Source: Siphonodentalium dalli | Taxonomy: Eukaryota > Mollusca > Scaphopoda > Gadilida > Siphonodentaliidae | DNA: 64,000 bases | Reading direction: 5' to 3' | Assembly: GCA_032622095.1 (NCBI GenBank) | Contig: CP136064.1 | Location: 128,887,605 to 128,951,604 of the forward strand | Shown here: piece by piece, positions 1-10,201 of the stretch | Layout: each line of letters starts with the position of its first letter | Numbering within the stretch: the first letter of the stretch is position 1 | Made by a program: the position numbers and the translations under genes | Notes under the pieces: generated by a model | What the model was told of the DNA's origin: nothing | Database searches by the model: none | The model's input: only the letters and a program-made list of their open reading frames with translations

Positions 1-1695
1 ATCTGCAGCCCATTCATTATTATATCCGCGTTTGGTCAGTTTGACCATTTTCTTCATGATCGTGTTATGTATGGGTGATGTTTTCAATCGATACTGGTAT
101 TCTATTAATCGTCTATAACTTTTGCGAAACAGAGCAAACTCTGTGTCGATGGTATCCTCTTTTCCCGACATGCTCTCATCTCCCGAAATGCTCTCTTCTT
201 CTTTCACATCATTGGTGACGCGTTTCATCATACTTTTGAATGTGTCCATCTCGTTGACACATCGCGCAGCTTTCTTAAGACCGAATACCGTTCTACTACC
301 GACGACATTACCATCTTTTGAATCTGATAGCGTTCCCCGTTCATCTTCATCTGTATCTTCTCCGAAGAGAGTTGTTTTTGTCTCGGACATAACTCCGTGT
401 TCATCCGGGTCCTCAGTTAATTTTCGTTTTAACTTATTTTCTTGACACCAGTTTTTTACGTGTCTCTGAACATCATAATGATCTGCGAACAAAAGCCCGC
501 ATTCATTACAAGGGTACGACATGTCTTCTCGAATGTCTCTGTTTTGATGGTTCTTCTTATTAATTTCATCGAGCTCACCAGGTGGCCGTATGTCGTTAGT
601 ATAGTCATTATGTTGACCCTGGGGCACAATATAATTATATGTTATGCCCTTCTGTTGACCGGGGAGTTCTCTGTCATCGTATTTCATCGCATTCTGTTGA
701 CCCTGGGTCTCAGTGTCTTTTGTATGTTTTTTCATCCCATTCTGTTCATCTGGGTGTTCTCTGTCTTTTTGGAGATTATATTTCATGCCATTCCATTCAC
801 CCCTATGTTGGTTCGTGTCCTCTTTTAGTACATTCTGTCGCAGACGTAATGTGTCCGGTGTTGCGGCTTTTAAATCCACCAGTAGGTAACCGTACGGTTC
901 ACTCGTCGCTTCCGAAAACTCTCGAACCATACGCTGAGGACATTCAGGATACATCTGTCTTGATAATGTTGAAATTAATCCCTTGTCGATTGGGTTATTG
1001 AACAATACCAAATATTGACAATTTCGTCGTTGCGTTGGATCTTTGTTGTAGTAGAAATTCTGGTTCAAACTTATCAAAGATAAGTTCAAATGGTGACTTC
1101 CTTCGGAATGCAAATCATTAACTCTCTGGTCTTTTGATGAAGTTTGCATCAAGTCATCGAGTATAACTAGATTTTTATACCGGGGGTTGATAAGAGAATC
1201 CAAGTTTGCTGGTATTCCTCGTATAAAGTTGACCTGAAGGGTGACGGTATACTTTAATTCGTCATATAGGGGCTGCCAATATTTATAAAACCATATTATT
1301 CTGTCAGGTGCGGGTGATATTTTTGAGGCAGACTTTTGTAGCAAGGTTTTCACGAAGTATGTCTTACCACAAGATGTAGGTCCACTTACACATGCCGTGA
1401 ATGGATGCTTGAAAATAAAATCTTCATGGACATTGGCCATTGGATCATCAAAGCAGGATGTTATGTCGCTTTGTTGCTGTTTCCCCTGCTGGTGTTGTAG
1501 TATCTGGTGTTGCTGTAATGGCTGTTGTTGTGGCTGATGATACTGCTGCCTGTTGCTGCTACTGTCTGTTGCTGTTGCTTGGTGCTGCTGCTGTGGTTGT
1601 CGGTTAACAAACTCAGTGTGCTTAGATTGTACATGTCTTATCAAATCATGGTTCCGCACATACCCCCTAGAGCAAATTGAACACTGGTGCTTCAT
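1..1695 (-). CDS. Left mirror copy of the zinc-finger/packaging-type ATPase gene (3' end outside window)
   Basis: This is the reverse-complement copy of the gene at 2508-4271. Every position x in it pairs with 4203-x, so its ATG is at 1693-1695 and it reads leftwards off the window with no stop inside. The mirrored stretches I compared (both flanks, and the shadow ORFs at 122-445, 442-828 and 639-1001, which reappear letter for letter at 3758-4081, 3375-3761 and 3202-3564) are identical, so the copies are very recent or kept identical by gene conversion. Domains are as in the right copy: N-terminal C2H2 finger, Gln-rich linker, P-loop ATPase with Walker A GPTSCGKT, second zinc finger. About 23 C-terminal codons should lie outside the window. 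The pair is divergently transcribed from the palindrome centre. Confidence 0.8.
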   Translation of the reverse strand, partial: MKHQCSICSRGYVRNHDLIRHVQSKHTEFVNRQPQQQHQATATDSSSNRQQYHQPQQQPLQQHQILQHQQGKQQQSDITSCFDDPMANVHEDFIFKHPFTACVSGPTSCGKTYFVKTLLQKSASKISPAPDRIIWFYKYWQPLYDELKYTVTLQVNFIRGIPANLDSLINPRYKNLVILDDLMQTSSKDQRVNDLHSEGSHHLNLSLISLNQNFYYNKDPTQRRNCQYLVLFNNPIDKGLISTLSRQMYPECPQRMVREFSEATSEPYGYLLVDLKAATPDTLRLRQNVLKEDTNQHRGEWNGMKYNLQKDREHPDEQNGMKKHTKDTETQGQQNAMKYDDRELPGQQKGITYNYIVPQGQHNDYTNDIRPPGELDEINKKNHQNRDIREDMSYPCNECGLLFADHYDVQRHVKNWCQENKLKRKLTEDPDEHGVMSETKTTLFGEDTDEDERGTLSDSKDGNVVGSRTVFGLKKAARCVNEMDTFKSMMKRVTNDVKEEESISGDESMSGKEDTIDTEFALFRKSYRRLIEYQYRLKTSPIHNTIMKKMVKLTKRGYNNEWAAD

Positions 1696-2507
1696 TTATA
1701 CTTGACTAAAATGTCTCGGTATATGGATTTCCTTTATACAAATGTTCCTTATAACCTAAAAATATGTCATGTCCGTATGTTTGATAACTTTATGTAGATG
1801 AAATAGTCTGCCGGAGAAGCACTGTGTATACGGGGAATCAACAGGTCTTGTCGGTAAGAGAGTCAGACGAGAAGTGAAGTATCGACTATTAAAACATAGT
1901 AATGCGATAGCGAACATCAAACGAGTCTGGACACGCATATCTGTCAAAAGATACAAATAGCCGTCATTGGTCAATCTATCCTCGGTATCACTTTTCGTTT
2001 TACAAAATCAATTTCACCGAGAGGTTCCCTCGTCATTTGTAGTGACGTAATTGTGGCACCGCCGCCGCCGGCGGCGGCGGCATTGCGGTATTTTACTGCG
2101 GCGGACCCCGCAGTTAAATACTGCAATGCCGCCGCCGCCGCCGCGGCCACAATTACGTCACTACAAATGACGAGGGAACCTCTCGGTGAAATTGATTTTG
2201 TAAAACGAAAAGTGATACCGAGGATAGATTGACCAATGACGGCTATTTGTATCTTTTGACAGATATGCGTGTCCAGACTCGTTTGATGTTCGCTATCGCA
2301 TTACTATGTTTTAATAGTCGATACTTCACTTCTCGTCTGACTCTCTTACCGACAAGACCTGTTGATTCCCCGTATACACAGTGCTTCTCCGGCAGACTAT
2401 TTCATCTACATAAAGTTATCAAACATACGGACATGACATATTTTTAGGTTATAAGGAACATTTGTATAAAGGAAATCCATATACCGAGACATTTTAGTCA
2501 AGTATAA
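1696..2507. promoter_or_regulatory. Shared divergent promoter region between the two ATPase genes
   Basis: About 812 bases separate the two mirrored start codons. On the plus side a TATA-like TGTATAAAGG lies at about 2463-2472, roughly 40 bases before the ATG at 2508, and its mirror precedes the left gene. A second TATAA sits immediately before the ATG and could belong to the leader. The small mirrored ORFs at 1756-1974 and 2229-2447 are promoter-region shadows with no recognisable domain. Part of the block (about 2218-2395) recurs in diverged form at about 4911-5112. Confidence 0.5.
2049..2154. repeat. GC-rich imperfect hairpin at the palindrome centre
   Basis: Between AATTGTGG (2049) and its complement ending at 2154 lie (GCC)n and (GGC)n runs flanking an inner stem of about 21 bases (2081-2101 with 2106-2128). 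The inner stem has at least two mismatches and a loop of a few bases. The inner stem is centred at 2104.5 while the outer arms are centred at 2101.5. Perfect arms with a mismatched GC-rich tip resemble the junction of two hairpin telomeres, as known for parvovirus and poxvirus concatemer junctions. That comparison is structural only. Confidence 0.75.
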
Positions 2508-4271
2508 ATGAAGCACCAGTGTTCAATTTGCTCTAGGGGGTATGTGCGGAACCATGATTTGATAAGACATGTACAATCTAAGCACACTGAGTTTGTTAAC
2601 CGACAACCACAGCAGCAGCACCAAGCAACAGCAACAGACAGTAGCAGCAACAGGCAGCAGTATCATCAGCCACAACAACAGCCATTACAGCAACACCAGA
2701 TACTACAACACCAGCAGGGGAAACAGCAACAAAGCGACATAACATCCTGCTTTGATGATCCAATGGCCAATGTCCATGAAGATTTTATTTTCAAGCATCC
2801 ATTCACGGCATGTGTAAGTGGACCTACATCTTGTGGTAAGACATACTTCGTGAAAACCTTGCTACAAAAGTCTGCCTCAAAAATATCACCCGCACCTGAC
2901 AGAATAATATGGTTTTATAAATATTGGCAGCCCCTATATGACGAATTAAAGTATACCGTCACCCCTCAGGTCAACTTTATACGAGGAATACCAGCAAACT
3001 TGGATTCTCTTATCAACCCCCGGTATAAAAATCTAGTTATACTCGATGACTTGATGCAAACTTCATCAAAAGACCAGAGAGTTAATGATTTGCATTCCGA
3101 AGGAAGTCACCATTTGAACTTATCTTTGATAAGTTTGAACCAGAATTTCTACTACAACAAAGATCCAACGCAACGACGAAATTGTCAATATTTGGTATTG
3201 TTCAATAACCCAATCGACAAGGGATTAATTTCAACATTATCAAGACAGATGTATCCTGAATGTCCTCAGCGTATGGTTCGAGAGTTTTCGGAAGCGACGA
3301 GTGAACCGTACGGTTACCTACTGGTGGATTTAAAAGCCGCAACACCGGACACATTACGTCTGCGACAGAATGTACTAAAAGAGGACACGAACCAACATAG
3401 GGGTGAATGGAATGGCATGAAATATAATCTCCAAAAAGACAGAGAACACCCAGATGAACAGAATGGGATGAAAAAACATACAAAAGACACTGAGACCCAG
3501 GGTCAACAGAATGCGATGAAATACGATGACAGAGAACTCCCCGGTCAACAGAAGGGCATAACATATAATTATATTGTGCCCCAGGGTCAACATAATGACT
3601 ATACTAACGACATACGGCCACCTGGTGAGCTCGATGAAATTAATAAGAAGAACCATCAAAACAGAGACATTCGAGAAGACATGTCGTACCCTTGTAATGA
3701 ATGCGGGCTTTTGTTCGCAGATCATTATGATGTTCAGAGACACGTAAAAAACTGGTGTCAAGAAAATAAGTTAAAACGAAAATTAACTGAGGACCCGGAT
3801 GAACACGGAGTTATGTCCGAGACAAAAACAACTCTCTTCGGAGAAGATACAGATGAAGATGAACGGGGAACGCTATCAGATTCAAAAGATGGTAATGTCG
3901 TCGGTAGTAGAACGGTATTCGGTCTTAAGAAAGCTGCGCGATGTGTCAACGAGATGGACACATTCAAAAGTATGATGAAACGCGTCACCAATGATGTGAA
4001 AGAAGAAGAGAGCATTTCGGGAGATGAGAGCATGTCGGGAAAAGAGGATACCATCGACACAGAGTTTGCTCTGTTTCGCAAAAGTTATAGACGATTAATA
4101 GAATACCAGTATCGATTGAAAACATCACCCATACATAACACGATCATGAAGAAAATGGTCAAACTGACCAAACGCGGATATAATAATGAATGGGCTGCAG
4201 ATGAAGCGATGAGAAAATTCAAGAAACTCTTAGAAGTAAATCTAACGGTCGAAGATTCAGACAATGATTAA
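2508..4271 (+). CDS. C2H2 zinc-finger plus A32/FtsK-HerA-like packaging ATPase, 587 aa, virus-like element gene
   Basis: The protein opens with a C2H2 finger (C5, C8, H21, H26), followed by a Gln/His-rich linker (about 33-76). A P-loop ATPase core spans about 90-290: Walker A GPTSCGKT at 105-112, Walker B NLVILDDLM at 175-183 and a polar strand SLISLNQN at 206-213. Three or four degenerate ~18-aa repeats with NGMK-type cores fill 298-365. A second finger (C396, C399, H412, C417) and an acidic then basic C-terminal tail complete it. This layout resembles the A32-like packaging ATPases of Polinton/adintovirus-like and related DNA elements scattered in metazoan genomes. The family call is from motif memory, not a search. 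No capsid, polymerase or integrase gene was seen beside it, so the rest of the element may lie left of the window or be absent. The ORF is intact, intronless and ends 6 bases before a poly(A) signal. Functions beyond ATP hydrolysis and nucleic-acid binding are inferred. Confidence 0.82.
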   Translation: MKHQCSICSRGYVRNHDLIRHVQSKHTEFVNRQPQQQHQATATDSSSNRQQYHQPQQQPLQQHQILQHQQGKQQQSDITSCFDDPMANVHEDFIFKHPFTACVSGPTSCGKTYFVKTLLQKSASKISPAPDRIIWFYKYWQPLYDELKYTVTPQVNFIRGIPANLDSLINPRYKNLVILDDLMQTSSKDQRVNDLHSEGSHHLNLSLISLNQNFYYNKDPTQRRNCQYLVLFNNPIDKGLISTLSRQMYPECPQRMVREFSEATSEPYGYLLVDLKAATPDTLRLRQNVLKEDTNQHRGEWNGMKYNLQKDREHPDEQNGMKKHTKDTETQGQQNAMKYDDRELPGQQKGITYNYIVPQGQHNDYTNDIRPPGELDEINKKNHQNRDIREDMSYPCNECGLLFADHYDVQRHVKNWCQENKLKRKLTEDPDEHGVMSETKTTLFGEDTDEDERGTLSDSKDGNVVGSRTVFGLKKAARCVNEMDTFKSMMKRVTNDVKEEESISGDESMSGKEDTIDTEFALFRKSYRRLIEYQYRLKTSPIHNTIMKKMVKLTKRGYNNEWAADEAMRKFKKLLEVNLTVEDSDND

Positions 4272-4276
4272 ATTTC

Positions 4277-4282
4277 AATAAA
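4277..4282 (+). terminator. AATAAA poly(A) signal of the ATPase gene
   Basis: AATAAA begins six bases after the stop codon at 4269-4271. Such a compact 3' end suits a virus-like gene. Confidence 0.6.
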
Positions 4283-4359
4283 CTTCATCAACATGTTATT
4301 CTCGTCTTCGTTATATATCTATAAGTGGGGAGGGGGTTTGTATAGCGAGAATGCTCCTT

Positions 4360-4859
4360 TAATATTCACACACCAATATTACATAACGTCCCTTACCTCG
4401 TGTCACTTTAACATTCCACACACCGTGTGTGCATTATCCCCCTTTAAGTATGTCATAGCATGGGTACATGTAAGATAATATAACACTATGACTATGTCTG
4501 TATCTGTTGTTGGTAAGATGTGAAATATAAATTTCAGTTCATTCGTGTAGTAATTTCGTATATGTTCAACGCTCTTCATTCGTGCGCTTGTATTGTTAAC
4601 ATTCATTCATAATGAGTGTCCCTTTAGAGTGTCTTGTGTTCCTTTAAGATTCAAACACCAATATTACATCACGTCCCTTGTTTCGTGTCACTTTAACTCC
4701 TTGAGTGTATTGCCCCTTCGAATGATGTCATAGCATGGGTACATGTAAGATAGTATAACACTATGACTATGTCTGTATCTGTTGTTGGTAAGATGTGAAA
4801 TATAAATTTCAGTTCATTCGTGTAATAATTTCATATATGTTCAACGCTCTTCATTCGTA
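4360..4859 (+). repeat. Two diverged direct copies of a ~220-base segment
   Basis: 4360-4582 and 4645-4859 share long identical blocks, including GTCATAGCATGGGTACATG and GTCTGTATCTGTTGTTGG, and both end in AACGCTCTTCATTCGT. No coding capacity. They sit between the ATPase gene and a diverged copy of its promoter region. Confidence 0.85.
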
Positions 4860-4907
4860 AGAGTAATTATGACCTCCGGCTTCGTGCCGATTGTGTACTG
4901 AGCTGAC

Positions 4908-5112
4908 ACCGGGGATAAATTGACCAATGACTGCTATTGTACTGAGCTGACACCGGGGATAAATTGACCAATGACTGCCATTGTATCCTTTGACAGATAT
5001 GCGTGCGCAGACTCGTTTGATGTTCGCTATCGCATTACTATGTTTTAATAGCCGAGACTTCACTTCTCGTCTGACTCTCTTACCGACAAGACCTGTCTAC
5101 ACAGTACTTCTC
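4908..5112 (+). repeat. Diverged direct copy of the ATPase promoter arm, with a ~44-bp tandem duplication
   Basis: From about 4955 to 5112 the sequence follows 2218-2395 with scattered changes (shared blocks ATTGACCAATGAC, CAGACTCGTTTGATGTTCGC, CTCTTACCGACAAGACCTG). The first ~44 bases occur twice in tandem (from 4908 and 4952). No ATPase ORF follows it, so it may be the remnant of an older element end or a second promoter. Confidence 0.8.
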
Positions 5113-5802
5113 CTTGGTCTGTGATTGAGTGTACAAAATCTCTTGTCAAGTGAACACCTGCACATTATCTATTTTCTAAACATCGAACTTGTCTGAACCT
5201 ATCAACTGATACAATAGCAGTGATATAATGTTACATCATCGGTGCTAACTGGAGTTTTGGTATACAAAATGATCGTAAGTGTGAATGGAGTGATAAGTGG
5301 TTATTACGTAATGTTGTTATAACAATGACACCGAACCAATTTCTATAATTGAGTGTCTCACGACCTGGACGTATTATGTATGCATGTTTTGGATAACTAA
5401 TTATCGTGTTAATGCTAACAATGACACAGTTTATCAACCTTAATTGATACTAACCCGTTAAACAACTAATTCTGCTCAGACATTAAATCGATATGTTTTC
5501 TGAATGGCATATAACTGTGAACGGGGATATAATAGAATTCATTTGGTAAAGCAAGGTGTGACACATACATTGTTACCCACAATGTCGTGTGTGATTACGT
5601 GTACATCGAATATGACAATTCATTCTGGGGGGTTGTCCGCTCGTGATTCAAGATAGTACATCTCAATACTTCCAATAATTCACGATAATACACACCTGTC
5701 ATATACTCAATAACTTCATCTGGGATAGAGAAGTTAAGAATAAACGCTCTTTATTATTTATGTAAGAGTAATGGTGTCTATTTTCAGGTATGACAATTAT
5801 AT
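5113..5802. other. AT-rich stretch with no recognised gene
   Basis: Nothing coding was recognised. AACGCTCTTTATTATTTATG at 5744-5763 echoes the AACGCTCTTCATTCGT motif that closes the repeats at 4582 and 4859. Confidence 0.4.
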
Positions 5803-6039
5803 ATGTATGAACTGCGTCCGATAAACACTGGAATGTATGCATTCATACCGATGGTCACAATGTCCAATAAAGCTATTTCTAAACATCGATTAATAAATAC
5901 ATTGAAACATTGGTTGAACAAAAAAAATAACGAAAGATATTACACGCAAATAATTTTAAAAAACATTCGACTTTTTAATATCGAGATTCTCAGAAACCGA
6001 AAACTCGTTATAAATTTTTTATTTAAACTTTTTTTTTAG
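5803..6039 (+). CDS. Unrecognised 78-aa AT-rich ORF
   Basis: A basic, Lys/Ile/Asn-rich ORF of 78 codons with no domain I can name. It follows the virus-like block at 1-5112 and is preceded by the motif at 5744. It runs into a T-rich low-complexity tract, so its end may be fortuitous. It could be chance in AT-rich DNA. Confidence 0.15.
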   Translation: MYELRPINTGMYAFIPMVTMSNKAISKHRLINTLKHWLNKKNNERYYTQIILKNIRLFNIEILRNRKLVINFLFKLFF

Positions 6040-6200
6040 AGAAATAATTTTGAGGGTTTTGAAATTTTTTCTTTTTTTGAAATTTGGGGATTTTGAAATT
6101 TTTTGGAAGTTTTGGGTTTTTGAAATTTTTTGGAAACAAAAATTTTTGGAAGTTTTGAATTTTTTTTTGGGTTTTGATATTTTGGAAGTTTTGGGAATAT
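6020..6200. repeat. T-rich low-complexity tract
   Basis: Imperfect repeats of TTTTGAAATTTTTTGG. The Lys-rich ORFs read on the minus strand here are composition artefacts. Confidence 0.85.
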
Positions 6201-9001
6201 TTTAGTACAACCAATTTTAGACCCCAAAGATTCTATTTTTAGAAGTGGGGCGAACGAGACATCTATTCTTCTTCGGACAATTTCAACAGGCGAGACAAGT
6301 GAGCAGTTATAAGCCATTATCAAACTAACTGATATCAAGAAATTTCAGGCCAGTCATAAGTTATTTCATGGATGCCGAAATGAATAAATCCTGTCTGATA
6401 TCTGTTGCTGTTTTTCACGAGTTTCAATTCATTTCGAAAAGTGGATTTGAATCCGTCGATTTTATACTCGTCATTTCAGGGTCATCCAAAAATAAAATAA
6501 AATGTGCACAATTTGAAGCTCTTTTAGGGCGATTGTGATACACGAGTGTTAAAAATCCGATATGGTGCCTTGAATAACAGGCATTGGAAAATTAAGACAG
6601 ACAATACCGGTTCGTTGAGATTCCTCGGATAGTTTCAGAGCGCGCTTATGTGATAACATTCAATTGGGATTTCCATGCAAATATCCATTACAGCGCCAAA
6701 AAATTAATGCAGGTACAACGTTGAAAGTAAAAAGAGTGACACCCCCCCCCCCCCCCATTTTTCACCCAGAATTTACATATTTACATGCCAGTATATGTTT
6801 CTCAAACCAAAGGTTGAACAAGTTCCTAACTGTCACAATTTTAGCTTGTACATGCTTGAATTATAACATTTTGGACCATAATCCATGATTGGGGGAGGGG
6901 CTGATTCTCGAAAGCTTCGAATAACTGAGGGATTTAGTTGAATGTATCAGCCGGGATTATCTGGTCATGAATGTACAATATGTTTAACTTAAATATTCCA
7001 TAGTTGTAAATTTTGCGTATACATATATAACACAAGAGAGGACAGGTCACAGGTGACGTAGTTGGGAACTCGTAGAGCTAGACAGCCCTTTACTCCGAAT
7101 GAAGACACACAGCAACACCATGCACCTTCTGTACTCTCAAATTTAAAGCTGTAATACTTTTTTCATATTTATATGAATAGCATAAATTGCTGAATATTAG
7201 ATTAATCACGCGTAGCAAACAGACACAACAGAAATGACTGTCAACTACAATATTTATAAGTCAGGAGTGCATGGCTCGTGGCTTAATGGGTGTGGGGTCA
7301 GGACTCAGGTTGTTGCATGCCCCCACCCCACCAGTCGAGGAAATGTGCAATGGTCAGTCAGGTAGCTTCCGGGATAATATAGCCCCCATGTTGGGCATCA
7401 TAGCCCCTACGTTGGGGAAATCCTGGGCCATCACTGGTATAACAATCAAGAGAAGACTGACAATGATTTAAACAGAAAGTCCAACATTTGGGTTATCTCG
7501 CGAACAATTATTTTAAGCGGCCTGACGACTTCGTTCAGTCAACGGCTCTCTGCACGTTCAGAGCTTGGCTCACTGTGGTCAAACATAGCCACAATGATTG
7601 GGTTGTCAGCGGACACATATTACATGGTATGTATGATCCATGTAAAACGACAAATACACGACATTTACAGAGATTACATGCATGTGTGTTTCCACCCTAA
7701 GGTAAGACCAGACCAATATAATATCTTGAATTACGAAAGTGGATGTTGAATACATGCAGTATATATTCAGAAGGAAAACACATTTTGCACCCGAGTGTGT
7801 AACTTCCCGTGGGATGAATAAAAGTGGAGAAATTCACAACCAGATCTAACTCTATTTTTTAAAATTATTTATCATTAAAATAACTTTTTAGTATTCAAAT
7901 TTCACAATATGATCAACACTTAATATAGCCGTATTCATATACTAAATGATGTAGTTTTCTGAAGAACACAACATTTCGTATCTACCATCCTGATATGTCT
8001 CAACATGATATATACTTCATTCACCCATGTCCACATATATACATCTTTATTACGCACTCACACACTCCCGATTTGTCTCTCTGTTGAAACCGGGGATAAT
8101 ACATGCATATACGACGTATTAATAATAAATTACCTCTCGCCCGATATTCAAAACTACATTGAATCAATATTTATTATGTGATAGGTCTAGCTCGTCACTC
8201 ATACGTCACTAAAACAGATCCGCATAATATATTTATGCAAACATTCGGAATACGTTGAAATCGATTGATTTACCAACCATTCGGAATTGGGTTCCACCAT
8301 GAAAACATTTTTTATAGAAAACATGCAATAGAGTAGAAAACATTTAAAAATATCCCAAAAACTTTAACCAGAAATAATTCGAAATGATGCATGTTTTATC
8401 AGTCAAGATATCGATACATGTTCAATTGTGGATTCACTTGAGTAATAACAGGTCCGTATACAGTCCAGTATTTACAAATTTAACCCGACGTGAAGTAGAA
8501 TTAATTAAAGCATCTTTAACATATACAAATTAATAGCTTAATTTTTGTCGATTTGATATAGTGGCATGTCACCAATAGCCATATTCATAATGCGAGACTA
8601 TTTTACTGTTCATCTGTTTATACTGGACGATGCTCGATATCCATAATATATGTGGTCGTCATTCTGTTATATTTACATACTAAGTGTGATCATCACTAAA
8701 TCCAGCATTCCGATTGGTCGGCGCCCACGTGGCTAGTTGCAATTATTTCTCGGTGAATGAACAACAGCTCATAACTGCAAGCTCATAACAACATCGATAC
8801 GTCATTTGGGTTTGGAAAGACGAACGCGTAATGTTTTGGGCGCATTTGGATTCGCGCAGGATTGACTTAATAAATCATCGGGTTTCAATTGTTCCTGTTA
8901 ACTTTTGCCAAGGGTGCTATGGGATATTTTGGCTGGTATTGTCACGATACACTTTTCGATTTAAATACATTTACAAAAGTGGCTTTTTCGCTAAATGTAT
9001 A
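6201..9001. other. Intergenic DNA without a recognised gene
   Basis: AT-rich sequence downstream (3') of the carbonic anhydrase gene. It contains a C homopolymer at about 6743-6758. Short ORFs here show no domain, and no larger repeats were seen. Confidence 0.5.
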
Positions 9002-9171
9002 TAAATATAAGGATTAACTGTCATGTGGACTGTGTTTATGGAAATGTAATCGTGAGGTAAGTGGTCATAACTTGTATGTAAAATCCTTCGGGTTTTGCAC
9101 AAGTTATGACCACTTACCTCACGGTTACATCTCCATAAAAACAGTCCACATGACAGTTAATCCTTATATAC
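9002..9171. repeat. Fold-back element with ~74-base arms
   Basis: 9002-9075 and 9099-9171 are inverted copies (shared AAGGATTAACTGTCATGTGG and GAGGTAAGTGGTCATAACTT) around a 23-base loop, with only a few mismatches. Consistent with a short MITE or fold-back element. Confidence 0.88.
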
Positions 9172-9388
9172 AGCGTGGTGAGATTCGTTCATAAAATAAC
9201 ATTGTGATCAGCCCAGAAAGTTTCGGTTTGATCATTCACCGTTAGATATACGATAAATATGGATTTTATTTGATGAGTTTTCATTGTTTAGCCATGAAAC
9301 GCGATAAATCTGAGGTATTAAGTCAAACTTAATTATACATTGTGTAATCTCACATATTTATATACCAGCGAACTGTGCATGTGTCACT

Positions 9389-9490
9389 CTGTCAACCACA
9401 ACGATACCCCGTGTGTTGAGCAGCTACGAAACATAAAAACTGTCAACCACAACAATATCCCGTGTGTTCAGCAGCTACGAAACAAAAAAC
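9389..9490 (+). repeat. Two-copy 51-bp tandem repeat
   Basis: Copies start at 9389 and 9440. Both carry CTGTCAACCACAAC and CCCGTGTGTT then CAGCAGCTACGAAAC-like text. Confidence 0.85.
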
Positions 9491-9540
9491 ACCTGGTTTA
9501 TCTAATAGTCTCACATGGCGAATAGAGCTATTGATGTATA

Positions 9541-9912
9541 ATTAAGGGGTCAAGTGACCAATTTTGAATGGAGATTTCCATGCAAATCTCCCCAGCAAAA
9601 GTTATATAATGAAGCCGTTGTCTGGGAACTAAAGCAACCATATCATTAAACAGACATAACATTTAACTGGCGGCTGGGTTTGGTAAATAAATAGGCATTT
9701 TTTTTTTGCTATAAATTAACTTTTTTTCTGGAATTACAACACTTAACCTAGTTTTGATAAATCCAAAAAAAAAATTTAAATTAATACTTCAACATCCCAA
9801 TGGAACAATTTCCAGCCAGATAAATGTGTATTGTTTTCAATGCCGCACAATGTCATGCCCAGAAATATTTGCAAATCCCCATTCAAAATTGGTCACTTGA
9901 CCTCCCTTTAAT
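9541..9912. mobile_element. MITE-like element of ~372 bp with ~37-base TIRs
   Basis: Left end ATTAAGGGGTCAAGTGACC then AATTTTGAATGG (9541-9577). The right end (9873-9912) is its inverse with two extra bases. The interior is AT-rich and non-coding. The flanking duplication is unclear, possibly TA or TTAA. It lies just beyond the carbonic anhydrase stop codon, so it may contribute to the 3' UTR. Confidence 0.75.
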
Positions 9913-9928
9913 ACTGAGGTTATTTGGT

Positions 9929-10201
9929 TCAGTTAAATATAGACGTAATGTAAAATACGGTGGACAATAATACTGCGTAAGTCAAGAACGAACTTTTAGT
10001 GCCACCGCACACCGTTTGGATTATTTCCGTCTTCTTTTTGTTGGTAATAACTTTACGACCGTATTTATGTTGCGTTGGCCGAAAATTGTCCACTATATAT
10101 TTTGCGCCGGACATTTTCTTTTGTTCTTCCGGCATCATGCCATGTGAGTTGTCGTCGGTTGCTCCCTGTTCTGATTCGTAGACTTCTCTAATCATTTTGA
10201 G
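9929..10201 (-). CDS. Carbonic anhydrase last exon 'G' with hydrophobic C-terminal tail
   Basis: Acceptor CTTTCCAG. It begins LKMIREVYESEQG in phase with exon F, contains VDNFRP and GRKV (the end of the CA fold), then a Lys-rich linker, CGGTK and the hydrophobic run SSFLTYAVLLSTVFYITSI before the stop at 9929. A small-residue site plus a C-terminal hydrophobic run fits GPI anchoring (as in CA IV and CA XV). A single membrane helix is the alternative. Confidence 0.88.
   Translation of the reverse strand, partial: LKMIREVYESEQGATDDNSHGMMPEEQKKMSGAKYIVDNFRPTQHKYGRKVITNKKKTEIIQTVCGGTKSSFLTYAVLLSTVFYITSIFN

Larger units (their letters stand above)
1..4202. repeat. Giant near-perfect palindrome, arms of at least 2.05 kb
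   Basis: Coordinates x and 4203-x are complementary from the window edge inwards to about 2049/2154. The arms include a whole gene and its promoter and look identical wherever compared. The left arm is cut by the window start, so the true arm length is unknown. Only the central ~105 bases depart from symmetry, with a 6-base register shift and several mismatches. Such structures arise from head-to-head insertion, from a replication intermediate of a hairpin-ended element, or from an assembly or fold-back read artefact. Confidence 0.93.

Noticed and set aside
122-1001. Plus-strand ORFs at 122-445, 442-828 and 639-1001 and their mirrors at 3202-4081
   Set aside because: Antisense shadows of the ATPase gene; duplicated only because the gene itself is duplicated in the palindrome.
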